Shown here piece after piece: positions 15,256 to 24,054 of a stretch of DNA of 52,067 nucleotides. Below the pieces are notes generated by a model. It was not told the origin of the DNA and searched no databases. It saw only the letters and a program-made list of their open reading frames with translations. The stretch spans positions 1 to 52,067 of the forward strand of contig JAPDIY010000012.1 of assembly GCA_029259335.1 (NCBI GenBank), in the 5' to 3' direction. How positions within the stretch are numbered: position 1 is the stretch's first letter; the number at the start of each line of letters is the position of its first letter. The position numbers were made by a program, and so were the translations under genes. Origin of the DNA: Archaeoglobi archaeon. GTDB taxonomy: Archaea; Halobacteriota; Archaeoglobi; Archaeoglobales; Archaeoglobaceae.

Positions 15256-18200
15256 ATGAATAATCCTCTGAAAACAAGCCCCCTGAAGATAGGTCAAGAT
15301 ATTATAAAAAAGTATTATAGCTTGCCACTCCTGTTATTATGCTACGTTTTGCTTATGGGCTACGTTGTACCGACCATTGTTTATGGGGATCTCCCATATG
15401 GAACTGATGCATTTACGCACCTCATATACACAAAGATCTTAGCCGCCACACACTCTTTGGACGAGTTTTACAAAAAATGCCTTGAGAATAATTTCATCGG
15501 CTATGATTATCCGTTTGGATTGTGGATGTTTGGCTCAATCGTATCAAAGATAACCGGGTTAGGTTTGCTCCAGATCTCACTGATAGTGCCATTCGGATGC
15601 CTGTCAATTTTGATTTTTCTTTACTATAACTATTCGAGGTTATTCTATAACGGAAATGGCGAAGTAGGTATTTTCTCAATTCTGTTTCTCCTGTCAACCC
15701 CCTCTATTGCCATGAGCATTCTTGGATATTCTACTTCAATCTTTGCCATGTTTATTGATGTGGCAATTATTTACTTTTTATTGAATGATAAAATTAATTT
15801 AATAAAAAGATTTCTGATAATGGGCATGTTCGTTTTCTTCCTCAGTATCACCCATACGGGTACTTATCTCTTCGTGATATTCTTCTCGATGGCTCTTTTT
15901 GTGGTTTATGCAGCAATAGCCGGTAAAATGCACAGGGAATTTTATTTTCTGCCAATTCTCGTGTTTGCGTGTTACTTTATATCGATGAGTCTATTTCCAG
16001 AAATTCACTCCCAGTACATAGGAAAGGGCAAAATTCTGGTTTCAATTGGAGAGGCAATATCTCTGGGTTCTACTTTGACGGCAAAACAGATATTTGAGAC
16101 CTTCTACGATCAGATACTCGTTAAGATGAGCGTATCTTCCGTAGTACTCTGGATGTCGTTTCTCTTTCTCATTGGGTATCTGGTGACATGGGTAAACCGC
16201 TATATTTTGAGGAATTTGAGAGTTGGCGCGTTTCCAGCTCTTGTACCGGCCAGCTTCGTTAGCACTCTCTCGCACAGCCCCCTTTACTGGCCCATTTGGC
16301 TGGGCCCGGTAAATGTAGTTCTTGCCGTAATAGGAGTTCTCAGAACAAGGAAACCGATTACCTTAAGTTTGGTTATATCTGTTGCGCTTGTCACGATCCC
16401 TTCTGGCATTTTTGCTGGCGAAAGAGCTCTCAGGGAACTGTTTTACATGTTCCTGATCGTTCCTGTATTGGCTTCGATCGGCTATGTTGTCATGAAGGAG
16501 TTGCTGGTTAGAATTGAGAGTCCAAAACTCAAGCAGGGGGTTGCTGCGACAGCGTATCTTATCATTTTCCTTTCAGTAGTCGTTCTGCCGGTTGTTGGCA
16601 ATCTTTACTACCACCCTGATATAAGCGGCTCGAGACATGAGATTAACAGCCTTAGGTGGCTTGCTGGGGTTGGAGGAGCAGATGAGGGAGCAATTGGTCC
16701 TCTTGGGTCGCGAGTGGCGGTTTACGGAAATAAAATACCTGTGGAAGTCCTCTCTATCCCAGCTGGCTCTGAAATGTCGAGATTGGGAAGAGATGAGTAC
16801 TATACGTACTTCCGGTCTGGTGGCGAGAGATATACAAAAGATTTGCTGGCATCGTTTGGTATCAACTACTTGATAATAACTGATAAAATTTTCAGAATCT
16901 ACGGTGAAACACCTCTGAATCTAACGGTTGACAGCAACACTCAACTTGATAAGATATATTCGTCCATAGACTATGTTTCCATCTACCGTCAAATCCCGTC
17001 CAAGATAAAGAGAGCGGACATATCTCCTCAGATAAACTTCGTCGAGAATGTTTCAATAGAGGATGCAGGAGGTAGCTATCTCGTTGATACGGGATGGTAC
17101 AGGGTGAGATTGAGCAAAGAGACACCGGAAATTCAATATATCGGAAACAAAACTGAGAATTACCTTGGAGAAGGTGGTATGGCGGATATTCTGAATGTTG
17201 GGCTGATAAAGCCCGGTTGGGCAAATTCTGTTTACGCTCTGCAGGAAATATCTTATTCGGAGATCACTCTGGGAAATAATCAGATAGTATATCGTACAAC
17301 ACTGAAAAGTGGGGAAGACAAAAATCTTGCAACGCTTATCGTAAAGTACACCTTCTTTGAGAGAGCGTTTAAGAAGGAAATAATCGTCGCAAACGACTGG
17401 AGTGATAGTTACATGCGAGTGGGCTACACAGCAAGGATATACTCTCCTCTGGACATGTTCACGATAAAATACGGTGAGGAGGTGGAAAAGAGGAGGATGT
17501 ATCCGAACGATGACTACGTTTTGCTAAAGGACACGAAGTTTAGTGAAGTGTATATACATCACAACGGCAAAGGAATACTGATCAGATACGACCAGACTGC
17601 TCCCTATCCGAACAAAATACTCTACACAGGCTCGGTGATAGGATACTATATGGTGGATCAGATAATAGAGAGAGTCCAGAAACAACTTTCACCGTCGGAA
17701 ACCCTGCACATCACCCAGTGGATATCAGCAGGAAGTGAGGAAACTGCGGAAGAGAATGTGAACAGATATTCTATTTCAATATATCCATTCCCAAGCGGAA
17801 TAAAGCCGCTGATCCTCGTGAGCTATCTTGGAGACGTAAACTCGAAAAATGAAACGAATTTCATCAAAAATGTGCATGAAGCCCTGAGACAGCATCAGGT
17901 TACGCACTACTTTGAGATTGTCAGTAAAAACAGTAAGCTTAACATAACTGAAGATGTGATCTACACGTTAGAAACTCCAGATCTGACAAACGTTACTGGA
18001 AAAATTGAGGGCTTCTTTCCCAAAGACTTGAAATACGATTTGAAACTCCTTAAATTGCTTGAAACGAGAGGTACAAAATTTGTGCTTTCAAAAGAAGTGC
18101 CAGCACCGTACTACATCTACTGGAAAGAAGGAGTGAGGCTACCGCAGTTCGCCTTTGTTGAAGGAAGAGAGACCTCTCTGGTACTTATACCGATTTCCAA

Positions 18201-18657
18201 GCCAATAATTGGGGGAAGGCACTCGTATCCTGATGTAAAGAGTATGATAAGTGTTATAGATGCCTCCGCTGAGTACGAGTCCGTGGTGGTCTTCCGCTGG
18301 GACTCTAGAAGTTTAAATGATTCGGAGTTGCTAAAGCTTGCCCTGAACGTGCTGGAATACGCAAAAAGGAAGGGATTGACGATTTCAAGCCCTTATGAAA
18401 TTGCAGAACACTTCAAATTGCTTAAAAACGTCTCAGTCAAAGTCTCAGTGGATGATGCGAATAGCCAGATGCGGTTAACACTCAAAAACGGGAACGACTT
18501 GCCAGTGTATGGACTTACAATCAAAATAAACCTCCCACCGGATGCCAAACTTCAGGTGGAGAATGCTGATATACTGTATCAGGACAAGAATTCGTACTAC
18601 ATCGCTATAGACCTAATGCCTGGTGAGGTTAAGGCTGTGAAAATAAAAACGTCCTAG
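15256..18657 (+). CDS. Large polytopic membrane protein with C-terminal extracellular domain
   Basis: The ATG at 15256 gives 1133 residues; a TTG 14 codons earlier is less likely. About 10-12 membrane segments fill the first 460 residues. An N-terminal loop with YGTDAFTHLIYTKILA and the acidic YDYPFGLWMFG resembles the first luminal loop of GT-C glycosyltransferases and of archaeal membrane proteins labelled 6-pyruvoyl-tetrahydropterin synthase-related. After residue 470 comes a long outside part with several N-x-S/T sites and a C-terminal domain of deacetylase or glycosidase-like flavour. It may transfer a sugar from a lipid carrier to a surface substrate, but no catalytic residues can be proven. 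Its stop TAG overlaps the stop of the convergent flippase gene in a shared CTAG. Confidence 0.65.
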   Translation: MNNPLKTSPLKIGQDIIKKYYSLPLLLLCYVLLMGYVVPTIVYGDLPYGTDAFTHLIYTKILAATHSLDEFYKKCLENNFIGYDYPFGLWMFGSIVSKITGLGLLQISLIVPFGCLSILIFLYYNYSRLFYNGNGEVGIFSILFLLSTPSIAMSILGYSTSIFAMFIDVAIIYFLLNDKINLIKRFLIMGMFVFFLSITHTGTYLFVIFFSMALFVVYAAIAGKMHREFYFLPILVFACYFISMSLFPEIHSQYIGKGKILVSIGEAISLGSTLTAKQIFETFYDQILVKMSVSSVVLWMSFLFLIGYLVTWVNRYILRNLRVGAFPALVPASFVSTLSHSPLYWPIWLGPVNVVLAVIGVLRTRKPITLSLVISVALVTIPSGIFAGERALRELFYMFLIVPVLASIGYVVMKELLVRIESPKLKQGVAATAYLIIFLSVVVLPVVGNLYYHPDISGSRHEINSLRWLAGVGGADEGAIGPLGSRVAVYGNKIPVEVLSIPAGSEMSRLGRDEYYTYFRSGGERYTKDLLASFGINYLIITDKIFRIYGETPLNLTVDSNTQLDKIYSSIDYVSIYRQIPSKIKRADISPQINFVENVSIEDAGGSYLVDTGWYRVRLSKETPEIQYIGNKTENYLGEGGMADILNVGLIKPGWANSVYALQEISYSEITLGNNQIVYRTTLKSGEDKNLATLIVKYTFFERAFKKEIIVANDWSDSYMRVGYTARIYSPLDMFTIKYGEEVEKRRMYPNDDYVLLKDTKFSEVYIHHNGKGILIRYDQTAPYPNKILYTGSVIGYYMVDQIIERVQKQLSPSETLHITQWISAGSEETAEENVNRYSISIYPFPSGIKPLILVSYLGDVNSKNETNFIKNVHEALRQHQVTHYFEIVSKNSKLNITEDVIYTLETPDLTNVTGKIEGFFPKDLKYDLKLLKLLETRGTKFVLSKEVPAPYYIYWKEGVRLPQFAFVEGRETSLVLIPISKPIIGGRHSYPDVKSMISVIDASAEYESVVVFRWDSRSLNDSELLKLALNVLEYAKRKGLTISSPYEIAEHFKLLKNVSVKVSVDDANSQMRLTLKNGNDLPVYGLTIKINLPPDAKLQVENADILYQDKNSYYIAIDLMPGEVKAVKIKTS

Positions 18658-20105
18658 TTGTTTTCTCCCTCTTTTTCTCCCTCTCTGGAAAAAATACCTC
18701 TTATTAGACTTCTGTCGAGATAACCTGTAGCGAACACCAGTGTCGTGAAAATGATGGACGCAAATACCACGCCAAACAGGAAATTTGGAAACTTGATAAA
18801 GTACAAGAACAAAGCCGTTATCGTCGTGGATACCACCAGCATGTGTATCTTTCTGAGAAAAACGCGGATTGGCGTCGAATCTTTCGAGAACTTCAGTGTG
18901 ATTAGCAGGTAGATAAAGTAAAAGAAACTGAGCACCGAATACGTCCCCAGAATTCCAGCCAGCATGGTAAATCCATGCAGGAGAATTGTAATGGCGGCCA
19001 AACATATAACAGTGGCAACGACCAGAGATCTATATTCTGAGGGATTCTGGAAAGACACATTCAGGTAAGCTAAGAATTGCTGAACGTAGAGGAAGATGTA
19101 CCCAACAGCCAGTACTGGTAGAAATCTTGAAGAAACAGCATAATCTTCTCCGAAAAGCAATCCCACAAACTGATATGGGTAGATGCAAAGCAAAAGAACA
19201 CCCAGCACAAGGAAGGCAAACAATGCCCGAACGACGTCTCCCAGTCGTCCGGTTTCGTAGAGTAGTTCTTCTCGATTGCTACTGCTCGTCGCTTCGGGAA
19301 TTGAGATGAAGCTCATAGATGCAAAGGCAAATGATAGAATAGATATCACAGTAAGAGAGGCGTCAAAGTAGCCCTGCCATATAATTCCAAGGTCGTGGCT
19401 TACAATTATCTTGCTGATAGTCTGACTTAGCCCACCAAACAAACCCAGAATATAGATAGAGGTTCCAAAGAACAGTATATCTCTATTTGGAGACAAGATC
19501 GACAGGTTTGCAGATATCGTTCTGTGATATCTCACCAAAACTACTACAAGCGCTATAAGGGATGAGAAAGAGAATATCATGAGCACGGTTAGAAAGTCGA
19601 GAGTTTTCAGGGAGATAAGTATTGCAAGCACCGTAGAAAGTTTGAGCAGTGCAGGGAGTGATGCAATGATGCTAGTTGAGGAGTAAAGCTTTAAACCCCT
19701 GAAAAGACCCGTAACGTCGTTTAAAATGCTTATTGAGAAGAGTGAAATGAAAAAGGCGACAAATAGAATTTTCCACCAGTCTAGGGGCAGATTGAGAAAT
19801 GAAAAAACCGAACTGTGGAAAAACAAGACCAGAAGGCCAACAACAATCGATGCAATGGCTGAATAAAATATGGAAAAGCCAAAAAAATTCTTTCCCTCCT
19901 TTGAGTTCGAAAGCATTTCGTGAAAGCAAAAGTTGGTGAAGTAAAGGAACATGGAGGGCAATGAGATCGTTACAAGAGTGATTATGCCGTACTCATATGG
20001 TGTTACGAACCTTGCCACAATCATCTTGCTCAAAACGCCACTCAGCTTCATTAGGGCCAGAGAAGCTACGAAAAAGAGAGTGTAAAATGACAGACTTCTC
20101 CTCAT
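18654..20105 (-). CDS. Polysaccharide/oligosaccharide flippase (Wzx/MATE-like)
   Basis: The 483-residue protein is nearly all membrane, with about 12-14 helices. It has the N-terminal pattern of Wzx-type flippases (LKLSGVLSKMIVARFVTPYEYGIITL), in which the helix 1-2 boundary carries a positively charged turn and a Y-E-[YF]-G motif. Wzx proteins flip lipid-linked oligosaccharides across the membrane. It is the last gene of a minus-strand operon of seven glycan genes (26.5 to 18.7 kb), four bases after the FemAB-like gene. The C-terminus is strongly charged (FSREGEKEGENN) and overlaps the convergent gene by four bases. Confidence 0.88.
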   Translation of the reverse strand: MRRSLSFYTLFFVASLALMKLSGVLSKMIVARFVTPYEYGIITLVTISLPSMFLYFTNFCFHEMLSNSKEGKNFFGFSIFYSAIASIVVGLLVLFFHSSVFSFLNLPLDWWKILFVAFFISLFSISILNDVTGLFRGLKLYSSTSIIASLPALLKLSTVLAILISLKTLDFLTVLMIFSFSSLIALVVVLVRYHRTISANLSILSPNRDILFFGTSIYILGLFGGLSQTISKIIVSHDLGIIWQGYFDASLTVISILSFAFASMSFISIPEATSSSNREELLYETGRLGDVVRALFAFLVLGVLLLCIYPYQFVGLLFGEDYAVSSRFLPVLAVGYIFLYVQQFLAYLNVSFQNPSEYRSLVVATVICLAAITILLHGFTMLAGILGTYSVLSFFYFIYLLITLKFSKDSTPIRVFLRKIHMLVVSTTITALFLYFIKFPNFLFGVVFASIIFTTLVFATGYLDRSLIRGIFSREGEKEGENN

Positions 20106-20109
20106 TTGT

Positions 20110-21129
20110 TCACCTTTTTATCCTGAAAAACTTGGCAATGCCTTCAGTCATCCTGATATATGAGGATGAATACTTTACGGCCGAGAACCATGGTATGGGT
20201 TCGGGATTGAACTTCGATTTGTAGTCTGTGAGTCTGGGATCATCCCCAGAGTCCATTATTTCGTAAATTTTATATCCTCTCTCTCGTGCCCATTTTATCG
20301 CTTCCCATTGAGCCAAGTCATTTGGATAAATCCCGCTTAACCTCGTCTTTGGAATGCCTATCCACAATCCAGTCCAGTCTCCGTAACAAAGTAGCACGAA
20401 ACCTCCAATCATCTCCTCCTTATATTTTGCGATGAAGATTTTCATGTTCTCAGGGTAAAATGAGTCGTAAAGGTCATTGAGGTATTCTCTGTAATAATCT
20501 TTTTCCGATCTGAATCCCTGCTCTTTAAATCGCTCGTGGAGCGCTGTTCTGAGATATTCAAGTCCTTCTTTGTCACTAATCTGGACTGTTACTCCTTCTC
20601 TTTTTGTTTTTTCGATATTTACTCTCGTTTTTCTGTGAAGCTGGCTCCAGATATCATCCAGATCCCTATCAAGTCGAATCATGCAGGTGTAGAGAGGTCT
20701 CACATCGTAACCTCCCCACATCAGCGGTCTCGATTCCAGACCAGGTGAGGTTCGAATGCGGGTGTAATTGGCCTTTAACTCAGAACTTATGAACTCATCC
20801 ACCTCCCTCTGAAATCTCCAAAATAGACTTGCTTTTTTGCTCTGCTTCAGTCTATCATAATTTGCAATCGCCGGACCAAGATAAAGCAACAGCGTCCTGG
20901 GAGGAGGAGAAAAAACCATTCTGAAAATCTTTTTCTTAAGTCTGAATACGGGATAAACCCCGACAGGTGTCGATCCCCTGTAACCAACCAGTGGAAACAG
21001 CTTCGCACCGCTGTGTTTCTCCACAACTTTCAGCCAGTTCCATGTATGAAAAATCGTACCGTGAGGAGAGCTTTCCACAGTCTGGTTCCACAAATCCCTA
21101 TCGTTAGCTATTTGTAGTTCAACTTCCAT
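20110..21129 (-). CDS. FemAB-like aminoacyl/acyl transferase, copy 1
   Basis: The 339-residue protein is of the FemAB/GNAT-fold family. The N-terminal subdomain reads LWNQTVESSPHGTIFHTWNWLKVVEKHSG (about 14-42). The second half holds the conserved ligand-binding segment GGFVLLCYGDWTGLWIG and a Y-P-N-D-L-A-Q-W-E-A-I-KWA-[R]-E-R-G-Y motif (about 275-295). FemAB enzymes add amino acids to peptidoglycan, and relatives are common in exopolysaccharide loci of bacteria with exosortase, where they probably modify amino sugars. It overlaps the hexapeptide acyltransferase gene by 11 bases. It is a clear paralogue of the gene at 21604-22608, with the same start (ELxIAxxxxxWNQ) and end. Which substrate it uses is unknown. 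Confidence 0.82.
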   Translation of the reverse strand: MEVELQIANDRDLWNQTVESSPHGTIFHTWNWLKVVEKHSGAKLFPLVGYRGSTPVGVYPVFRLKKKIFRMVFSPPPRTLLLYLGPAIANYDRLKQSKKASLFWRFQREVDEFISSELKANYTRIRTSPGLESRPLMWGGYDVRPLYTCMIRLDRDLDDIWSQLHRKTRVNIEKTKREGVTVQISDKEGLEYLRTALHERFKEQGFRSEKDYYREYLNDLYDSFYPENMKIFIAKYKEEMIGGFVLLCYGDWTGLWIGIPKTRLSGIYPNDLAQWEAIKWARERGYKIYEIMDSGDDPRLTDYKSKFNPEPIPWFSAVKYSSSYIRMTEGIAKFFRIKR

Positions 21130-21598
21130 CAGTCACACCCTCAGATTTCTTCAAATAATCGTTAACGTTTCCAATAACCTTTGCGGGGACACCTGCAACA
21201 ACGGTTCGTGGAGGGACATCTCTGGTAACCACTGAACCTGCGGCGACAATCGAAAATTCACCGACCGTCACACCGGGAAGGATTATTGCTCCAGCACCGA
21301 TGTAGGCATTTCTTTTTATTACAACTGGCTTGAATTTTACTGGCAAATCGGGATTCAGGCAGTGAGCACTCGAATCGTGCGCCAGTATTGTAACTCTGGG
21401 GCCTATGTCCACTCCGTCTTCTATCTCCACAAGGTGGGGGTAAGAATCCTCTATGAATGTCCCCGTTGCGATGTCCACACTCTTACCAATTTTTGTCCCT
21501 CTGAGTCTGTAAAAAGCCCTTTTCAGTCTTCCAAACGGGATGTTCATAGCGAGGACATGCAAGACCCAAAGATAAGCATCATACAATTTGCTCCTCAT
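21119..21598 (-). CDS. Hexapeptide-repeat O-acetyltransferase (maltose acetyltransferase-like)
   Basis: From the ATG at 21598 (AGGTGA ten bases upstream) the protein has 159 residues. Left-handed beta-helix repeats carry IGKSVDI, VDIGPRV, IGAGAII and VTVGEFS, with the catalytic-type histidine in ILAHDSSAH and the cap IVAAGSVVTRDVPPRTVVAGVPAKVIG. Such proteins acetylate sugars with acetyl-CoA. It lies between two FemAB-like paralogues, overlapping one and five bases from the other, so it likely modifies the same glycan. The N-terminal hydrophobic helix (AYLWVLHVLAMNIPF) suggests peripheral membrane contact, as in many glycan O-acetyltransferases. Confidence 0.85.
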   Translation of the reverse strand: MRSKLYDAYLWVLHVLAMNIPFGRLKRAFYRLRGTKIGKSVDIATGTFIEDSYPHLVEIEDGVDIGPRVTILAHDSSAHCLNPDLPVKFKPVVIKRNAYIGAGAIILPGVTVGEFSIVAAGSVVTRDVPPRTVVAGVPAKVIGNVNDYLKKSEGVTDGS

Positions 21599-21603
21599 TT
21601 CTT

Positions 21604-22608
21604 TCACCTTTTAAGTTTCGAATACACTTTTTCAAGCATCCGGGGTATAAAGGAAGCTTTCTTTGCAGAAAACCGCACCAGCAGCTCTGGATTGAATTTG
21701 GAATAGTACCTGTGAAGTCTCTTGTTCCCTGCGGTACCCATAATCTCGTAGTATTTGAACCCGTGTTCGCAAGCATATCTCATTTCTTCCCAAATCAAAA
21801 GATCATTTGGGGACGGGGAAACCTTTACTCTTGGCTTTGGACTGCCTATCCAGCTCAAAAAGTTGTCCTTGAAACAAACGCACACCGACCCCGTTAAGAT
21901 ATCCTGCCCATGCTTTGCTACGAATACCTTCAAATCGAACGAATCGAAAATTTCCAGCAGATAGTCCTTGGAGACAGTCATGGCTTTGTTCTGATTCTCA
22001 TATCTCTCAGCCATAAGATCATAGACGACCTCAAGCTCCTCTTTACCACCTTCTTCAACGTAAATACCTCTTTTCGCAGCCCTCCGTATGTTCTCTCGAA
22101 GTTTTTTGTCAGCAACACTTTTCCAAACGGCCTCGACACCTTTATTTAGATCGATGATATATCCGTATGCAGGCTTGACATCGTAATTGCGCCACTGAAA
22201 AGGTCTCGGATCCTGCATACCCGGCGGCAGTGAAAGGTAAACGTAATTCGCACGCAGATCGCTCGTTATGAAATCATCAACCAAACTTTGAAATTCCAGA
22301 TTAATGCTTTCTTTCTTCGACTGCCTTAAATCGCTCTGTCCCACCATTACTGGCCCCAGATACGTTATCGCGGTGTGAGGTGGTGGTGAGAATGCAGACC
22401 TCACAAATCTTTTGCGGAAGAAAACAGGAAAAATTCCTGCTGGATTCTCACCAACGAATCCAATCAAAGGATAAAGTTTGAAACCCGTGTGCTTTTCCAT
22501 GATCTTCAGCCATCTCCAGTGATGGAAGGGCGAACTGTGGGGAGAAACATCAAGAACCTGATTCCAAATTTCTTCATCCCCCTTCTTGGCTATCCTGAGT
22601 TCAACCAT
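21604..22608 (-). CDS. FemAB-like aminoacyl/acyl transferase, copy 2
   Basis: The 334-residue protein starts MVELRIAKKGDEEIWNQV. The longer reading to 22701 lies inside the upstream deacetylase gene and was rejected. It shares the layout of the first copy: SPFHHWRWLKIMEKHTGFKLYPLIGF near the N-terminus, a central arginine-rich helix and the C-terminal SPNDLLIWEEMRYACEHGFKYYEIMGT motif. The start overlaps the deacetylase stop by eight bases. Function is as for copy 1. The two probably recognise different acceptor sugars or amino acids, since overall identity is modest outside the motifs. Confidence 0.82.
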   Translation of the reverse strand: MVELRIAKKGDEEIWNQVLDVSPHSSPFHHWRWLKIMEKHTGFKLYPLIGFVGENPAGIFPVFFRKRFVRSAFSPPPHTAITYLGPVMVGQSDLRQSKKESINLEFQSLVDDFITSDLRANYVYLSLPPGMQDPRPFQWRNYDVKPAYGYIIDLNKGVEAVWKSVADKKLRENIRRAAKRGIYVEEGGKEELEVVYDLMAERYENQNKAMTVSKDYLLEIFDSFDLKVFVAKHGQDILTGSVCVCFKDNFLSWIGSPKPRVKVSPSPNDLLIWEEMRYACEHGFKYYEIMGTAGNKRLHRYYSKFNPELLVRFSAKKASFIPRMLEKVYSKLKR

Positions 22609-24040
22609 CCCTGAACACCACACGAACTTTTCTGTCAGAAGTAGAGATTGTGATCTTACGATCGCTCTCTTTGATAACCTCCGCACCCGAAAGGACCTCA
22701 ATTTCCACCTCTTCCGAGATATGGATGTCCAGAAAATGTCTCATATTTTCTGGATATGCTGAAATTGTCATCTCGCCATTCCCGTACTCAACCTCAATCC
22801 TTGAGCTCTCACGCTTTTTCCACCACTTTGCAATCTCGCATCCCGTAGCAACCCATGCATCCCTTTCGGCGCAGTGCTCTACGATCTTTCTGTACATCTC
22901 TCCCCATCCCGGAAAATCCATGTCACTGAACACAGCGTGATGCCACAAAACGGTCAGAGTCCCATTGCACTTCTCGACCTCTCCTGCAACACTTAGAAAC
23001 TCGCGCCACGGTTTCTCGTACGAGAAGAGAGCTATGTCCTCAACCACAAGAGGTATCTCAAGAAGCTCCAGCACTCTGCCAGATTCTCCATCAAGAGGAT
23101 GGAAGGGAAAGCTGGTTCCCCACCTGAACCCAACGCAGTTGTTGAAGCCAAGAGTTGTATCGTAAACGAGACCAATTTCCTCGTGGTACCTCCATGTTTC
23201 GGGAATGCTCAGGTTCAGGTTATGCTGCCTATTGCCACATACTTTTTCCGACAGAACTTCTTCGAGAACCTCTTTCTCCCTCCTCAGCTTACTGAGATCT
23301 TTGAACGAATGAAAAGAGCCGTGAAGGCCGACTTCCCAGCCTTCCGAACTGAGTCTTTTGATCACATCCACGACCTTTGGCTCCTTGATGTCGAACCTCC
23401 TTCCATAGTGCCTCCATGTTTTTACATCAAACAAGTTAACCTTTGCATCCTCATTCAGGAAAAAGAAGGTGGAGCGCACTCCAAGCTCCCTTTCGACCTT
23501 CATAATTTCCTCAAAAGTCCAGAAGGGCTCGTTACCCCTCAGCTTTCTAAAAAGTGAAACAAGCTGATTCCTGAGGCCGCGAAAGTTCCTTTTTTTCAGG
23601 TGTCTTGCTGAGTATGTGAAATACTGGTAGGTTTTTCTGATCTCATCAACATCATGAGTTAAACAAACCGCAAATTCCTTTCCATATGGCCATAGCGAGT
23701 AGTTTACTACAGGAATTCTGGAAATTGACAAAATCGAGTCAAAGAGGATTTTTTCCCACAGGTCAACGAACGGCTTCTTCGATAGTTCTTTTATCAATTC
23801 TCTGTCCTTGAAGTAAGGCTCCATGCATCCTGAGAGAATTCTCCCAATCGCTCCAAAAACGTTAAAATTAAGTTCAATCTCCGAATCTCCAGCTTCAGAG
23901 ATTATATCAGCTTCAGACCAGCAGGCAGGCTGTTTTTCAGCGACATGGATAACAATGTCCTGAGAACACAACTTGTATTTATCCTCAAAGTGCTTCAACC
24001 CGTACAACGTGTAAATGTCTTTTTCAGTCATCAACATCAT
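22601..24040 (-). CDS. Polysaccharide deacetylase family (NodB-like) protein
   Basis: The 479-residue protein has the NodB core in its middle. LTHDVDEIRKTYQYF (about 125-139) supplies the catalytic aspartate and metal-binding aspartate, RSTFFFLN follows, and GLHGSFHSFKDLS (about 238-250) gives the metal-binding histidines. A late LEIPLVVED and VLWHHAVF segment matches motif 4-5. The first 110 residues, with ELNFNVFGAIGRILSG, and the last 80, a beta-rich tail, are extra domains. It would remove N- or O-acetyl groups from a surface glycan. This size and layout resemble the deacetylases of bacterial exosortase loci. The start is uncertain among three ATGs within 10 bases of each other. The gap to the ligase gene is 14 bases. 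Confidence 0.82.
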   Translation of the reverse strand: MMLMTEKDIYTLYGLKHFEDKYKLCSQDIVIHVAEKQPACWSEADIISEAGDSEIELNFNVFGAIGRILSGCMEPYFKDRELIKELSKKPFVDLWEKILFDSILSISRIPVVNYSLWPYGKEFAVCLTHDVDEIRKTYQYFTYSARHLKKRNFRGLRNQLVSLFRKLRGNEPFWTFEEIMKVERELGVRSTFFFLNEDAKVNLFDVKTWRHYGRRFDIKEPKVVDVIKRLSSEGWEVGLHGSFHSFKDLSKLRREKEVLEEVLSEKVCGNRQHNLNLSIPETWRYHEEIGLVYDTTLGFNNCVGFRWGTSFPFHPLDGESGRVLELLEIPLVVEDIALFSYEKPWREFLSVAGEVEKCNGTLTVLWHHAVFSDMDFPGWGEMYRKIVEHCAERDAWVATGCEIAKWWKKRESSRIEVEYGNGEMTISAYPENMRHFLDIHISEEVEIEVLSGAEVIKESDRKITISTSDRKVRVVFRDG

Positions 24041-24054
24041 CCTTACCGCCTCGA

